Assembly: GCA_020627705.1 (NCBI GenBank)
Contig: JAHDGJ010000012.1
Location: forward strand, 15,146-70,332
DNA length: 55,187 bases
Direction: 5' to 3'
Source: Saprospiraceae bacterium
GTDB taxonomy: Bacteria > Bacteroidota > Bacteroidia > Chitinophagales > Saprospiraceae
Positions 26,001-34,031 of the stretch are shown one piece after another. The first letter of the stretch is position 1. Each line of letters begins with the position of its first letter. The notes beneath the pieces are model-generated. The model did not search any database. It had not been told where the DNA came from and worked only from the letters and a program-made list of their open reading frames with translations. Position numbers and translations under genes: made by a program.

Positions 26001-26928
26001 TTATGTTTGGGACGGTGAGGTTTCAGATACCATTTCAGCAGAAAATTTAGGTGAAGGGATCTTTACTGTTTCGGTAACTGATGACAATAATTGCATGGCC
26101 ATATTTTCTGAAGAATTAATTGCACCTGATCCAATCCAAGCAACTTTTCCAATTCCTGATCCATTAACATGTTTTGGTGATCAAACATGCATTACAGTTA
26201 CTGATGTTTTTGGAGGAAATGGAAGCAACTATACGTTTAGCATTAATAATAGTATCTCGTTTCCCATTGATTCGTGCGTAAATGTTATTGCAGATACTTT
26301 TTCGATAAAAGTTTTTGATAATGATGGAGGAGTTAATTGCTTTATCGATACAACAATTATTATTGATCAACCAGAACAGGTAATCGTAGATATAGGTCCA
26401 GATGTTTTAGAAGTAGCACTAGGCGACAGCTCTGTTTTCTTGCAAGCCAATGTACAATCCGTAAATCCTGTAGAATTTTTATGGGCACCTCAAAACGAAT
26501 TTGAGTGTATAGATCCGTTGTGCCAAATAATTTCTATTGCTCCTATTGAAGCCACTGAATATTCTGTAACAGTGGTTGATAGTAATGGATGTTCCGCTGA
26601 AGATGAAATTCAAATAATTATTGGTGAAGAACGGCTGGTTTATATCCCCAATGCTTTTAGTCCAAACGGAGATGGTTATAATGATAGATTTGGGATTTTT
26701 GTAGGAGATGGAATCGAAAGCATAGAAACGTTTAGCATATTTGATCGCTGGGGTAATTTAGTTTTTGATACCAAAAATATTGATGCCCTTGATGTTCAAC
26801 AAAATCAATGGGATGGCAAACTAAAGAATAGAAAGGTCGTACCCGGTATATATGCCTATATAGCTAAAGTCAAGTTTATAGATGGATTGGAGCAGGTATA
26901 TAAAGGTTCATTCACTCTAATTAAATAG
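23056..26928 (+). CDS. Large T9SS type B (gliding-associated) adhesin with cohesin-like and SprB-like repeats
   Basis: 1290 residues. A signal peptide (about 1-21) is followed by a cohesin-like domain at about residues 35-170 (SPGEEFCVQFEVETFDHIIS). About ten SprB/PKD-like repeats follow over residues 190-1190. Each has the pattern C-x(8)-G-x-I plus GGxxPYxYxW and GxYxVxVTDxxxC, for example NGTYTVTVEDANGCTASDQL and AGEYCVTVTDANLCEKDTC. The last 95 residues are the type B sorting domain (IPNAFSPNGDGYNDRFGIFV, FDRWGNLVFDT, WDGKLKNRKVVPGIYAY). This architecture is typical of exported gliding or biofilm adhesins. The next gene, 36 bases on, encodes an outer-membrane barrel. Confidence 0.92.
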   Translation: MKRRVLILVVLLVGIFNALRSQSFPCDLTIPCEDIDTNLVINIISPQFASPGEEFCVQFEVETFDHIISLLFDIEYDPSVIQLANADPCIALNTGNCLNGLGCGNFAVTNGNIRFVWFNSNAEGTCCFDGSELFEICFVVVGDPNDTSPITINGVEEITYGLDILSDFCYEQGNVTINDTSVTVDCPDLTAVYSYCSPTAGNNDGTLEVFFCGGQSPYNYTISNSGGSISVSGTASGGELISIPNIEEEQYTISFTDANGVVGNQEIFFILSAESLSFEMDQDFRNPTCYTKQNGYIQLTNISGGNPNYNFFWSNNEFGLDRIENLANGTYTVTVEDANGCTASDQLLIQTDTLKLNYTVIDSAGCLGSPTGSLKLTAEGGRPYFPNLYTFQNDQVPTDCFTLTGVEGGDEIILQVQDSLPGLCVVRDTIIMPFKGGLEVQEVQIIQPECFGERAPLVELEVIGATQISNPVLYTTDLLLVTDPQIAYLPSNGNVFSIQNVPPGSYIIEVEVLNPNEFAGCTIQYELLITEPDELILTTSSTPPNCQGVLGVIDFSISGGTGDYEISLNNSSPPPIANFLDMGNDTYQIYDLNGGDYELVITDQNDCTATETFNFPDAGSLVIDIDTLQNIECGSPNIGALLAVTTPACLSCDYEWFDENGTFLNGGPQAFNLGMGCYTVEVTDVMQNCSATATACLEAAGDIEFTAVLTPPDCYEGGNGQVGIVVSQGQAPYNYNWENFPMITGSVLAPIPAGEYCVTVTDANLCEKDTCVMLENPPELQMNIVTLNDAPCFGTNQGSIVVNGSNGFMGTQFFSYIIYDSDENEYLTASGTGDLNIPNIEAGDYTVLVTDGQCAAVNQLSFTIDQATEILIDENTTTITPPTCFEFCDGSITVNAMGGSGPYTYTWVANGLVSPTITGICGNQFHYVDIMDDNGCVIRDSIFLNEPDELLISLINLQNPGCFNSTDGILSIAVNGGTEPYNYVWDGEVSDTISAENLGEGIFTVSVTDDNNCMAIFSEELIAPDPIQATFPIPDPLTCFGDQTCITVTDVFGGNGSNYTFSINNSISFPIDSCVNVIADTFSIKVFDNDGGVNCFIDTTIIIDQPEQVIVDIGPDVLEVALGDSSVFLQANVQSVNPVEFLWAPQNEFECIDPLCQIISIAPIEATEYSVTVVDSNGCSAEDEIQIIIGEERLVYIPNAFSPNGDGYNDRFGIFVGDGIESIETFSIFDRWGNLVFDTKNIDALDVQQNQWDGKLKNRKVVPGIYAYIAKVKFIDGLEQVYKGSFTLIK

Positions 26929-26951
26929 TGAGACATTGAAGTATTTGGTAC

Positions 26952-26961
26952 GTCTTAAGAC
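26952..26961. promoter_or_regulatory. Palindrome GTCTTAAGAC just before the barrel start codon
   Basis: A perfect 10-base palindrome ending three bases before the ATG at 26965, in the short gap after the adhesin gene. Its core matches the palindrome at 22148-22162. It may affect translation of the barrel gene or bind a regulator; this is speculative. Confidence 0.3.
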
Positions 26962-26964
26962 TAA

Positions 26965-27696
26965 ATGCACCGCATGTCTAAGAAATTTGTACTAAGTCTA
27001 AGCTTATTCTTATTTGGAAGTATCCTGTTACAAGCCCAGAATTCGAAAGCTTCGGTTCCTGATTCAAATCAATTTTTCCTAGCGAAGGATAAAGCATTAA
27101 GTATTGGCATAGGTTTTTTAAATGCGGAATCCTTTACGTTTAATCTTTTTGGTTCTAATGGATCAGGAGAGCCCTCACCTTCTATTCATGCCCTCTACGA
27201 AATTGGATTAACAGACATGATAAGCATCGCCGGATATGTGGACTATTATAGAGTAGATGCGCAGGCACCAATTAATTTAAATACTATTGCTGATCAAGTT
27301 TCAGGAATTGATATTTCTGATTTAGGTTCGGTTTTTACTACACTACAATGTTTGCTAAATCCTTCCCTGTGTGCGAATGAAACTTCAGTGGTAGAAGAAC
27401 GAGTAAATGTATTTACTCTTGGAGGAAAGCTTAGGATTCACCGCTCCTTTGTACCTGGGCTTGACACTTACGCTTCAACGTATTTGGGCTATAGTTTTAA
27501 TCGGAGAAAAACGATTACAGAAAGTGCTTTAGACGCGGTGTCAAACGAGGTGGGACTGGGAATTGAAGTGCCTACAATTGTCTATTATGGCAGTCTAGGT
27601 GCGCGTTATTTCGTAACGGACAAACTTGGAATTTACGGAGAGTATGGTGTAGGAAATGTGCACCTGTTAAAAATTGGTGTTTCCCTTAGAATGTAG
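26965..27696 (+). CDS. Outer-membrane beta-barrel protein
   Basis: 243 residues (ATG at 26965; a second in-frame ATG at 26974). Signal peptide about 1-24 (SILLQAQ). Alternating hydrophobic strands such as LSIGIGFLNAESFTFNLFG, MISIAGYVDYYRVDA, LDTYASTYLGYSFNRRK and LGIYGEYGVGNVHLLKIGVS, with a C-terminal strand ending in an aromatic-poor SLRM, are typical of small barrels. It has one Cys pair (QCLLNPSLC). It directly follows the type B adhesin gene. It does not look like PorP/SprF, the usual partner family of type B cargo. Confidence 0.8.
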   Translation: MHRMSKKFVLSLSLFLFGSILLQAQNSKASVPDSNQFFLAKDKALSIGIGFLNAESFTFNLFGSNGSGEPSPSIHALYEIGLTDMISIAGYVDYYRVDAQAPINLNTIADQVSGIDISDLGSVFTTLQCLLNPSLCANETSVVEERVNVFTLGGKLRIHRSFVPGLDTYASTYLGYSFNRRKTITESALDAVSNEVGLGIEVPTIVYYGSLGARYFVTDKLGIYGEYGVGNVHLLKIGVSLRM

Positions 27697-27701
27697 TATC
27701 T

Positions 27702-28403
27702 CTAATTTTTTAGAGTATCTATTACTTCTTCGATTTCCTCTTCTGTTTCTTTGGGCAACAAAACTTTTCCTTCAAGAATTAACTTATGAATTGGAGGGTC
27801 AGTATTGGCCACCACTTTGACCATGGCATTTTGTGGCCCTTGCTTGTTTGTACTTATATATTTGCCAGTTATTTCTCCCGATTCTCCAGGAAGTATCGCC
27901 TCTTTAGGATATTCAGGCCAAGTACATCCACAGGTGGCCGTAGCATCAGTGATAAGTAAAGGCACTTCTCCCATGTTTGTAAATGCGTATTTAAAGTCAA
28001 TCGTATCTCCCTTAGTTATCTCACCAAAGTTGAAAAAATTTCGTTTGAAAATTATTTCGGTTAAAGGCTTTTCCTTTTTCACCTCTTTGGTACTGGTTTT
28101 TGGTTTTTCTATCCTCTTTTGCTTTTTGGTGACTTTCTTTTTTGGTGCAACTTTCTTTTTCTTCTTCTCTTCTATTGGTGCTGGCTCAGGCTTCATCGTT
28201 TTGCTTTCCTTTTGGACCGCAATACTTTGCTCTACATCACTTTGCTTATTCGACTCATTAGTTGTCGAGTCCGCAACAACGATACCACGCTGTACACTTT
28301 GTTTGGAGCTTAGTTTTTTGGGGCTCTGATTAACATTTGTTTTATCAGAACTACAAGCAGAAAGAAGAAAACCGAATAGAATGTAAATTAGTCCTCGATT
28401 CAT
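27702..28403 (-). CDS. DUF1573 lipoprotein with a Lys-rich linker
   Basis: 233 residues. Lipoprotein signal MNRGLIYILFGFLLSAC, lipid Cys at 17. A charged linker at about residues 70-118 (EKKKKKVAPKKKVTKKQKRI) precedes a DUF1573 domain at about 120-215: FNFGEITKGDTIDFKYAFTN and DATATCGCTWPEYPKEAILP, with the characteristic CGC. DUF1573 domains have an Ig-like fold and are common in exported Bacteroidota proteins; their role is unknown. The gene converges with the barrel gene, with 5 bases between stops. Confidence 0.88.
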   Translation of the reverse strand: MNRGLIYILFGFLLSACSSDKTNVNQSPKKLSSKQSVQRGIVVADSTTNESNKQSDVEQSIAVQKESKTMKPEPAPIEEKKKKKVAPKKKVTKKQKRIEKPKTSTKEVKKEKPLTEIIFKRNFFNFGEITKGDTIDFKYAFTNMGEVPLLITDATATCGCTWPEYPKEAILPGESGEITGKYISTNKQGPQNAMVKVVANTDPPIHKLILEGKVLLPKETEEEIEEVIDTLKN

Positions 28404-28430
28404 AGTTGGTTTTAAAATACAAACAAAACT

Positions 28431-29636
28431 TTATCTCAACACCGAGACACTACCACTTTTAACATATTCCTCATCCAAACAAACATAAGAAACAACGTAC
28501 AAATACATGGCTGGATTTACCGGTTGCGATCTAAAGTATCCATCCCATTGAGCGTTTTTATCTTCCGTTTCGAATACCTTTTCTCCCCATCGATCAAAAA
28601 TTTCAAAGCGCTTTAAATCTTCAATGATAAAGGAGTTACTTATCCCAAATAGGTCGTTGAGTTGATCTCCATTTGGAGTAAAGGCATTAGGTAATAGGAG
28701 CTCTTGACAATTTAGTTGATCTGAATCTATCACATTTACTACAATTTGATCCATTGTCGAACATACTTGCCCAGGAAGATCCAAGGTGTACGTAGTACTT
28801 TCTGTCGGAGTTAATACAGGCTCCAAAACAGTTGGGTTGTCTACCCCTGCTACAGGCGACCACATAGGTGTTGTACTACAACTTTCTCCCGTAATCACTT
28901 GAACGGCATCACCTAAAAATATGGTGGTATCCTGATTAATAATTTGATCCGGAAACAATGACAAGGTGCTTAATGAGGCAGGATTCAGAAATTCGTCATA
29001 AACAATTAATTCATCCAAAAAACCTTGAAACGAATTGTCTAGTATGCCATTGCATGCACTATTCGAAACCTGAAAGGAATTAATAGGATCTATAACCAGT
29101 TCTTTGGTCGCTCTTTCTTGATCAATTAGTTCTCCATTGTAATAAAGAAAATAATCCAAATCGTTTCTTGAAAAAACAATGTGATGCCAACATGTCCCGG
29201 ATTCAAGAGGCGCGAACAACTCAATTAAATTGTTGAAATTTTCCCCATATTCCACAGATATTTCGTTGGTTACGCCAATATATCTAATGACAAATGATGA
29301 GTCCACTTGGCAATCTTCTGTACGAGCAGAGATAATATCAAAGCGTCCATTGGTTTCAGTAAATTTTACATAAAAACTCAGGGTGAAATCTTGAGAAAAA
29401 ATAGTACTGACTTCAGCAGGCAGCAACAAACTATCCAATCCATCTCCAAATTCCATGGCATTCCCAGAAACGCCGCATACACAATCTAAAGCCCCAAAAG
29501 ATATCGCATCGCCCAAGAGTCCATTTTGCTCCGTAAAGTCGCAAGAATCAAACGTATAAGCGCCAAACGGCGTGTTTTGACCATTTGCTTGGGTTCCAAA
29601 AAATATAACCGCTATAAGTACAATGAAATTTCTCAT
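28431..29636 (-). CDS. LamG-domain protein with T9SS type B sorting domain
   Basis: 401 residues. Signal peptide about 1-19 (TQANGQ). A concanavalin-A/LamG-like domain at about residues 25-225 (FGDGLDSLLLPAEVSTIFSQ, CWHHIVFSRNDLDYFLYYNG, FLDELIVYD) suggests glycan binding. A short Ig-like linker is followed by the type B sorting domain (LLPNAFTPNGDQLNDLFGIS, FDRWGEKVFETEDKNAQWDG) over the last 90 residues. The ATG overlaps the ybaB stop in an ATGA, so translation is probably coupled to ybaB, an unusual partner for a surface adhesin. Confidence 0.9.
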   Translation of the reverse strand: MRNFIVLIAVIFFGTQANGQNTPFGAYTFDSCDFTEQNGLLGDAISFGALDCVCGVSGNAMEFGDGLDSLLLPAEVSTIFSQDFTLSFYVKFTETNGRFDIISARTEDCQVDSSFVIRYIGVTNEISVEYGENFNNLIELFAPLESGTCWHHIVFSRNDLDYFLYYNGELIDQERATKELVIDPINSFQVSNSACNGILDNSFQGFLDELIVYDEFLNPASLSTLSLFPDQIINQDTTIFLGDAVQVITGESCSTTPMWSPVAGVDNPTVLEPVLTPTESTTYTLDLPGQVCSTMDQIVVNVIDSDQLNCQELLLPNAFTPNGDQLNDLFGISNSFIIEDLKRFEIFDRWGEKVFETEDKNAQWDGYFRSQPVNPAMYLYVVSYVCLDEEYVKSGSVSVLR

Positions 29637-29953
29637 TTGCCAAAAATATTTGATAAACCTGCGAGACCTGAAGGCAACATACTTTGAATCATTTTTTGAG
29701 ATTCTTCTAACTCTTTTGTCTTGGCTTGTTCCAATGCTTTGTTTAATGTTACCAAAAGCAGGTCCTCAATCTTGTCCGGGTCATTATCATCAAGCAGCTC
29801 TTGTTTGATCGCAATATTTTTGATTGTACCCTTTGCATTTACAACAACTTCAATTTCATTATCTAAGCTGTGGGTTTTAATTTCCTGTGACTCAAGCAGC
29901 CGTTGCAGCTCATCTTGTTGTTCTTCCAAATTTCCGCTTAGGTTATCAAACAT
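29633..29953 (-). CDS. YbaB/EbfC family nucleoid-associated protein
   Basis: 106 residues, the usual size. The N-terminal helix NLEEQQDELQRLLESQEIKT is followed by VVVNAKGTIKNIAIKQELLD and DKIEDLLLVTLNKALEQAKT, matching the YbaB fold, which forms dimers that bind DNA. The C-terminal tail is Met/Gly/Leu-rich (MLPSGLAGLSNIFGK). It overlaps the LamG gene by 4 bases. No dnaX or recR is adjacent, unlike in many other bacteria. Confidence 0.9.
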   Translation of the reverse strand: MFDNLSGNLEEQQDELQRLLESQEIKTHSLDNEIEVVVNAKGTIKNIAIKQELLDDNDPDKIEDLLLVTLNKALEQAKTKELEESQKMIQSMLPSGLAGLSNIFGK

Positions 29954-30019
29954 TTCTTTCTATTTGTTTAAAAATTAAACGCGCAAGAGCACTATATAGG
30001 TATCAAATAGTGATCGAAT

Positions 30020-30943
30020 TTAATTGATGCTGTTTTGAACCAAATTGCCTATAAAAAACACATAAAACGCGATAAGCATAGTTCCTTCCCAAAAAGTAAT
30101 TCTTTTGGACAACGAAATCATTCCAAACAGGATGGTTACAGCTATCATAAATGGAATACTAAAAGACAAAAACTCCTCAGGTATCACTAAGTTGCCCATT
30201 AGTCCAGGAATCGACATAACTCCAAAGGTGTTAAACATATTGCTCCCCAAAACATTTCCAACAGCCAAGCCTGTTTTACCCTTTCGCGCAGCATTCACCG
30301 AAACAACCAACTCGGGTAAGGAAGTACCTAAAGCAATAATGGTGATAGCAATAATATCTGGATTAATACCAATTTCAGTGGAAATTCCTTCCACTCCATA
30401 GATGGTATATTCGGCGCCAAAATACACTAAAGTAGCGCCTATAATCAGTTTTAGATAGTCCATATAATTTGATTTAGGTCTATCTAAATCATTGTTCTTG
30501 TCGCCTGATACAGAGTTTATTATAAACGCTACAATACCTCCAAAAAAGAGCACAGCTTCAAAATTTGAAAAGTGTAAATCGCTCACAGCAAAATATAACA
30601 TGAATGCAGAACCAAACAACAAAGGCATATCAATATCCATGACATTAAAATCCATTCGAATTTCCCTTGCGGCAACCGCTGTAAAACCCAGAACCAACAA
30701 GATGTTGGTGATGTTACTACCTACTACATTTCCAACCACAACCTCCGACATTCCATTTTGGACTGATACAATGGAGGTCGCTAACTCAGGAAGCGAAGTA
30801 CCAAAAGCAACGATGGTTACTCCAATAATAAATGGGCTTATTCCTAGAGACAAACCAATTTTTTCGGCAGAATCGACGAACCAATCAGAAGCAAATAAAA
30901 GGACAGCCAAACTGACTATAAATATTAAACAACTTACTAGCAA
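30020..30943 (-). CDS. Calcium/sodium antiporter (YrbG-like CaCA family)
   Basis: 307 residues, about ten membrane helices. Both alpha-repeats are intact: GTSLPELATSIVSV with GNVVGSNITNILLV in the first half, and GTSLPELVVSVNAA with GNVLGSNMFNTFGV in the second. These carry the acidic and Asn residues that bind Ca2+/Na+. It exchanges Ca2+ and Na+ across the inner membrane. It is divergent from tatC across about 150 bases. Confidence 0.94.
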   Translation of the reverse strand: MLVSCLIFIVSLAVLLFASDWFVDSAEKIGLSLGISPFIIGVTIVAFGTSLPELATSIVSVQNGMSEVVVGNVVGSNITNILLVLGFTAVAAREIRMDFNVMDIDMPLLFGSAFMLYFAVSDLHFSNFEAVLFFGGIVAFIINSVSGDKNNDLDRPKSNYMDYLKLIIGATLVYFGAEYTIYGVEGISTEIGINPDIIAITIIALGTSLPELVVSVNAARKGKTGLAVGNVLGSNMFNTFGVMSIPGLMGNLVIPEEFLSFSIPFMIAVTILFGMISLSKRITFWEGTMLIAFYVFFIGNLVQNSIN

Positions 30944-31073
30944 CGAACTTGTTTTAACTGAAGTACAAATATAATTTTTAATAATATACTGGCGCTATTC
31001 TATGTGATGCACCTCATACTTTCTTTGCAATGAAGACGAATAAATTCGACACAATTACACTTTATTATTGCCT

Positions 31074-31081
31074 TATATTTG
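31074..31081 (+). promoter_or_regulatory. Candidate -7 element TATATTTG before tatC
   Basis: Matches TAnnTTTG and lies 10 bases before the chosen tatC ATG (31092), which would make the mRNA nearly leaderless. No clear -33 box was found. Confidence 0.35.
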
Positions 31082-31091
31082 CACCCCGATA

Positions 31092-31907
31092 ATGCAAGGA
31101 GAGTACAAAAATAAAACCGACCAATCTGCTTCAGATGAAATGTCTTTTTTCGAGCATCTTGACGAATTAAGATCGCGCTTGATTAAGTCTATTATTGCTA
31201 TCGTTGTGCTGGGCATCATCATATTTATATCGGGATCTTGGACTTTTGATACCGTTATTTTCGCCCCATTAAAAGAGTCCTTTCCGACCTATCAATTGTT
31301 TCAAAATTTTGTGCCTTCTTTCAAGCCTCCAACATTCAATCTTACCACAGTTGAGTTTGGAGAATCTTTTTTTGTGCACATAAGAGTAGCGATGTGGTTA
31401 GGGCTGATTATATCCTTTCCATATGTATTCTATCAAATTTGGAGTTTTATAAAACCTGGGTTGCATGACCAAGAAAAGAAAGTCGCACGAGGAACCGTTT
31501 TTACTTGTTCCTCCTTATTTATTTTAGGTGTTTTATTTGGCTATTTTATAGTTGCTCCTTTTGGCGTTACATGGCTAGGTAATTATACAGTAGGCCCAAG
31601 AGCCATAAACTCTCCAACATTATCATCTTACGTAAGCTACCTAACAATGTTTACAGTGCCCACAGGCATTGTATTTGAGTTGCCTGTTGTCGTGTACTTC
31701 TTGTCAAGAATTGGCTTGATAAATGCCAAAAGCATGAAAAAATATCGAAAACATGCCTTTTTAGTAATTCTGATTTTAGCTGCCGTGATTACTCCACCAG
31801 ATGTAATTACTCAATTTTTGATTGGAATACCCGTATTTATTCTGTATGAATTAAGTATTTTGATTTCTAAAAGAACCTATAAAAAATACCATAAGGACCC
31901 CGTATAA
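31092..31907 (+). CDS. tatC: Sec-independent protein translocase TatC
   Basis: 271 residues from the ATG at 31092; the open frame begins at 31068, but its first 8 residues look non-native. MSFFEHLDELRSRLIKSI is the TatC N-terminal signature, with the conserved Glu used for signal-peptide binding. Six membrane helices follow, with SFPYVFYQIWSFIKPGLHDQEKK and the FELPVVVYFLSRIG region. It recognises twin-arginine signals in the inner membrane. No tatA/tatB is adjacent. The next gene starts 4 bases later. Confidence 0.95.
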   Translation: MQGEYKNKTDQSASDEMSFFEHLDELRSRLIKSIIAIVVLGIIIFISGSWTFDTVIFAPLKESFPTYQLFQNFVPSFKPPTFNLTTVEFGESFFVHIRVAMWLGLIISFPYVFYQIWSFIKPGLHDQEKKVARGTVFTCSSLFILGVLFGYFIVAPFGVTWLGNYTVGPRAINSPTLSSYVSYLTMFTVPTGIVFELPVVVYFLSRIGLINAKSMKKYRKHAFLVILILAAVITPPDVITQFLIGIPVFILYELSILISKRTYKKYHKDPV

Positions 31908-31911
31908 TATA

Positions 31912-32358
31912 ATGCAAAGAATCTCCTCCAACCTTACCATTTTTTATAAGCTATTTCTTCCAACATTTTGGTTCATATTTATGGGTTGCTTAACAGCCTT
32001 TGTTGTGTTTTCTGACTCGCAAACAACGCCTCTGTTTCCAGATTTCAATTCTAAAATGATCTTTTTGGGGCTATTTGTATTATTTGGGATATTGATTTAT
32101 TTCTCCATATTTCAACTCAAAAGAATGGATGCCAATGCCTCTGGTTTTTTTATATCCAATTACTTCAAAACATACAAATATTCTTTTGCTGATGTGGAGG
32201 ACATAAAATATTTGGATCTACCCTTCTTCAAATTAATGCGTATAAAAATGAAGGGCAAAACCGCCATGGGAAAGCACTTTATGGTGTTGTACAAAAAACT
32301 CTATTGGACCGATTACAAAGAGCAGTATCCTGCTTTAGTACAACATCTTGAAGCCTAA
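31912..32358 (+). CDS. Small membrane protein with PH-like C-terminus
   Basis: 148 residues. Two membrane helices (about residues 12-36 and 48-66) are followed by a beta-rich segment (SGFFISNYFKTYKYSFADVE, FFKLMRIKMKGKTAMGKHF) and a final helix, suggesting a pleckstrin-homology-like fold as in many small bacterial membrane proteins. It starts 4 bases after tatC and is probably co-transcribed. It converges with porX with only 2 bases between stops. Function unknown. Confidence 0.75.
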   Translation: MQRISSNLTIFYKLFLPTFWFIFMGCLTAFVVFSDSQTTPLFPDFNSKMIFLGLFVLFGILIYFSIFQLKRMDANASGFFISNYFKTYKYSFADVEDIKYLDLPFFKLMRIKMKGKTAMGKHFMVLYKKLYWTDYKEQYPALVQHLEA

Positions 32359-32360
32359 AA

Positions 32361-33911
32361 TCACTTTGATTCCAAAGTAACCACTGGGCAAATCACCTCT
32401 TCCAATGAGATCCCACCATGTTGGAAGGTATCCCTATACATGTTGTTGTAATGATTATAATTATTAGGATATAAAAAGAACTTATTCTCTTTGGCAAAAA
32501 TGAATGCCGAGCTCATGTTAGGGCTGGGCAATCCCACTTTTTTGGGTTCTGTAATCGCCAAAACGTCCTTTTTGTCATACTTTAAATTCCTTCCTACTTT
32601 ATACCTCAAATTGGTTGAGGTTTCTTTGTCTCCTACCACTCTACTTGGCGTTTTCACTCTTATAGTACCGTGATCCGTTGTAACAAAAAGTTTAATTGAT
32701 TTTTCGGATAATCTCTGCAAACAGGTCCATAATGGTGAATTTAAAAACCATGATTTAGTAAGGGATCTATACGCCTTTTCATCTCCAGCAAGCTCTTTTA
32801 AAACTTCCATTTCGGTTCGAGCATGCGAAAGCATATCAATGAAATTATAGACAATGACTGAAACCTCATTTTGCAACAAATTACTAGAGGAATCCACCAA
32901 TTGTTTGGCCTTCTGGACGTTTGTAACCTTTACATATGACATTTTTAATTCGCGACGGACAACTCTATTAAGCTGCTCTTGAAAAAAAAATGCCTCATAC
33001 TGATTTTTGCCACCAGGCTGGTTGTCGTTGAGCCATTTGTCCGGATATCTTTTTTGGATATCTGCTGGAAGCAAACCGCTAAATATTGCATTTCGGCTAT
33101 ACTGAGTTGCGGTGGGTAGTATGCTATAAAAATGATCTTCATTTAAAATCCTAAATCTTTCGCTAAAGATTTCTTCTAATACTTTCCATTGGTCAAACCT
33201 CAAATTATCTAGAAGCAATATGACATTGGGCCTTGATTCATCCAACTTTGGCAAAATCTTATCCACCATTAAACGATGTGAGAAGGTTGGACCATTTTCG
33301 TTTTCGATCCAAGCTTGATAATTTTTTATGACAAATTTGGAAAACTCGCTGTTGGCTTCATGACGCTGTGTTTGAAGAATTTCACTCATATCTTCATTAT
33401 TGGAGGCGTCCAATTTTAACTCCCAGTCCATTATTTTTTTGTAGACTCCAATCCACTCTTCATGGTTGAGACCGCTATTGATATCCATGATGATATTCCT
33501 AAAGTCTTGCTGGTAATCCGAAATATTTTTTTCGCTTACCAATCGCTTATTGTCAATTATTTTTTTGAGGGTGAGTAATATCTGATTGGGATTTACTGGT
33601 TTGATTAAATAATCATCAATTTGAGACCCGATCGCTTGTTCCATGATATCTTCTTCCTCGTTCTTAGTAATCATCACTACAGGCACTCTCCTATTGATCT
33701 GTTTTATTTGTTGAAGCGTTTCCAAGCCGGTTATACCTGGCATCGATTCATCCAAAAAGACCACATCTACTGGATTTTCTTGAAAACTAGCCACTGCATC
33801 ATGTCCATTCGAAACTGTTATTACTTCATAGCCCTTCTTTTCCAAGAAAAACAATTGAGGCTTGAGCAAATCAATTTCATCGTCAGCCCACAATATTTTT
33901 ATTTTATCCAT
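32361..33911 (-). CDS. porX: PorX: response regulator with PglZ/alkaline-phosphatase-fold output domain
   Basis: 516 residues. The receiver domain (1-120) has the acidic pocket ILWADDE, phospho-acceptor Asp54 in FLDESMPG, and LIKPVNP. A helical linker (about 135-205) connects to a PglZ-type domain: ILLLDNLRFDQWKVLEEIFS, LPTATQYSRNAIFSGLLP with the nucleophilic Thr, and FVTTDHGTIRVKTPSRVVGD with a metal-binding Asp-His. In Porphyromonas and Flavobacterium, PorX acts with the kinase PorY to control type IX secretion. No PorY-like kinase is adjacent. Five T9SS cargo genes lie in this window. Confidence 0.93.
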   Translation of the reverse strand: MDKIKILWADDEIDLLKPQLFFLEKKGYEVITVSNGHDAVASFQENPVDVVFLDESMPGITGLETLQQIKQINRRVPVVMITKNEEEDIMEQAIGSQIDDYLIKPVNPNQILLTLKKIIDNKRLVSEKNISDYQQDFRNIIMDINSGLNHEEWIGVYKKIMDWELKLDASNNEDMSEILQTQRHEANSEFSKFVIKNYQAWIENENGPTFSHRLMVDKILPKLDESRPNVILLLDNLRFDQWKVLEEIFSERFRILNEDHFYSILPTATQYSRNAIFSGLLPADIQKRYPDKWLNDNQPGGKNQYEAFFFQEQLNRVVRRELKMSYVKVTNVQKAKQLVDSSSNLLQNEVSVIVYNFIDMLSHARTEMEVLKELAGDEKAYRSLTKSWFLNSPLWTCLQRLSEKSIKLFVTTDHGTIRVKTPSRVVGDKETSTNLRYKVGRNLKYDKKDVLAITEPKKVGLPSPNMSSAFIFAKENKFFLYPNNYNHYNNMYRDTFQHGGISLEEVICPVVTLESK

Positions 33912-34031
33912 ATACTTTTTGATTAAAATCCCTAATTCGATTTTTCGTACTATTGCTACGCAAGGGAGAAAATCGAAGAAGCCCTTGGTTTAGATATTAT
34001 CCAACGAACTTAAAAAATTCCTTAGTACGCG

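Noticed and set aside
27805-28329. 174-residue plus-strand ORF with hydrophobic stretches
   Set aside because: It is the shadow of the Lys-rich linker of the DUF1573 lipoprotein: Lys codons read backwards give Phe/Leu.
30492-30974. 160-residue plus-strand ORF antisense to the antiporter gene
   Set aside because: It mirrors the repetitive alpha-repeat codons of the antiporter and lacks protein-like features.
33961-33987. Inverted repeat CAAGGG/CCCTTG as a terminator
   Set aside because: It lies between divergent genes (porX and the HD gene), has a 15-base loop and no T tract, so it is at most a leader hairpin.
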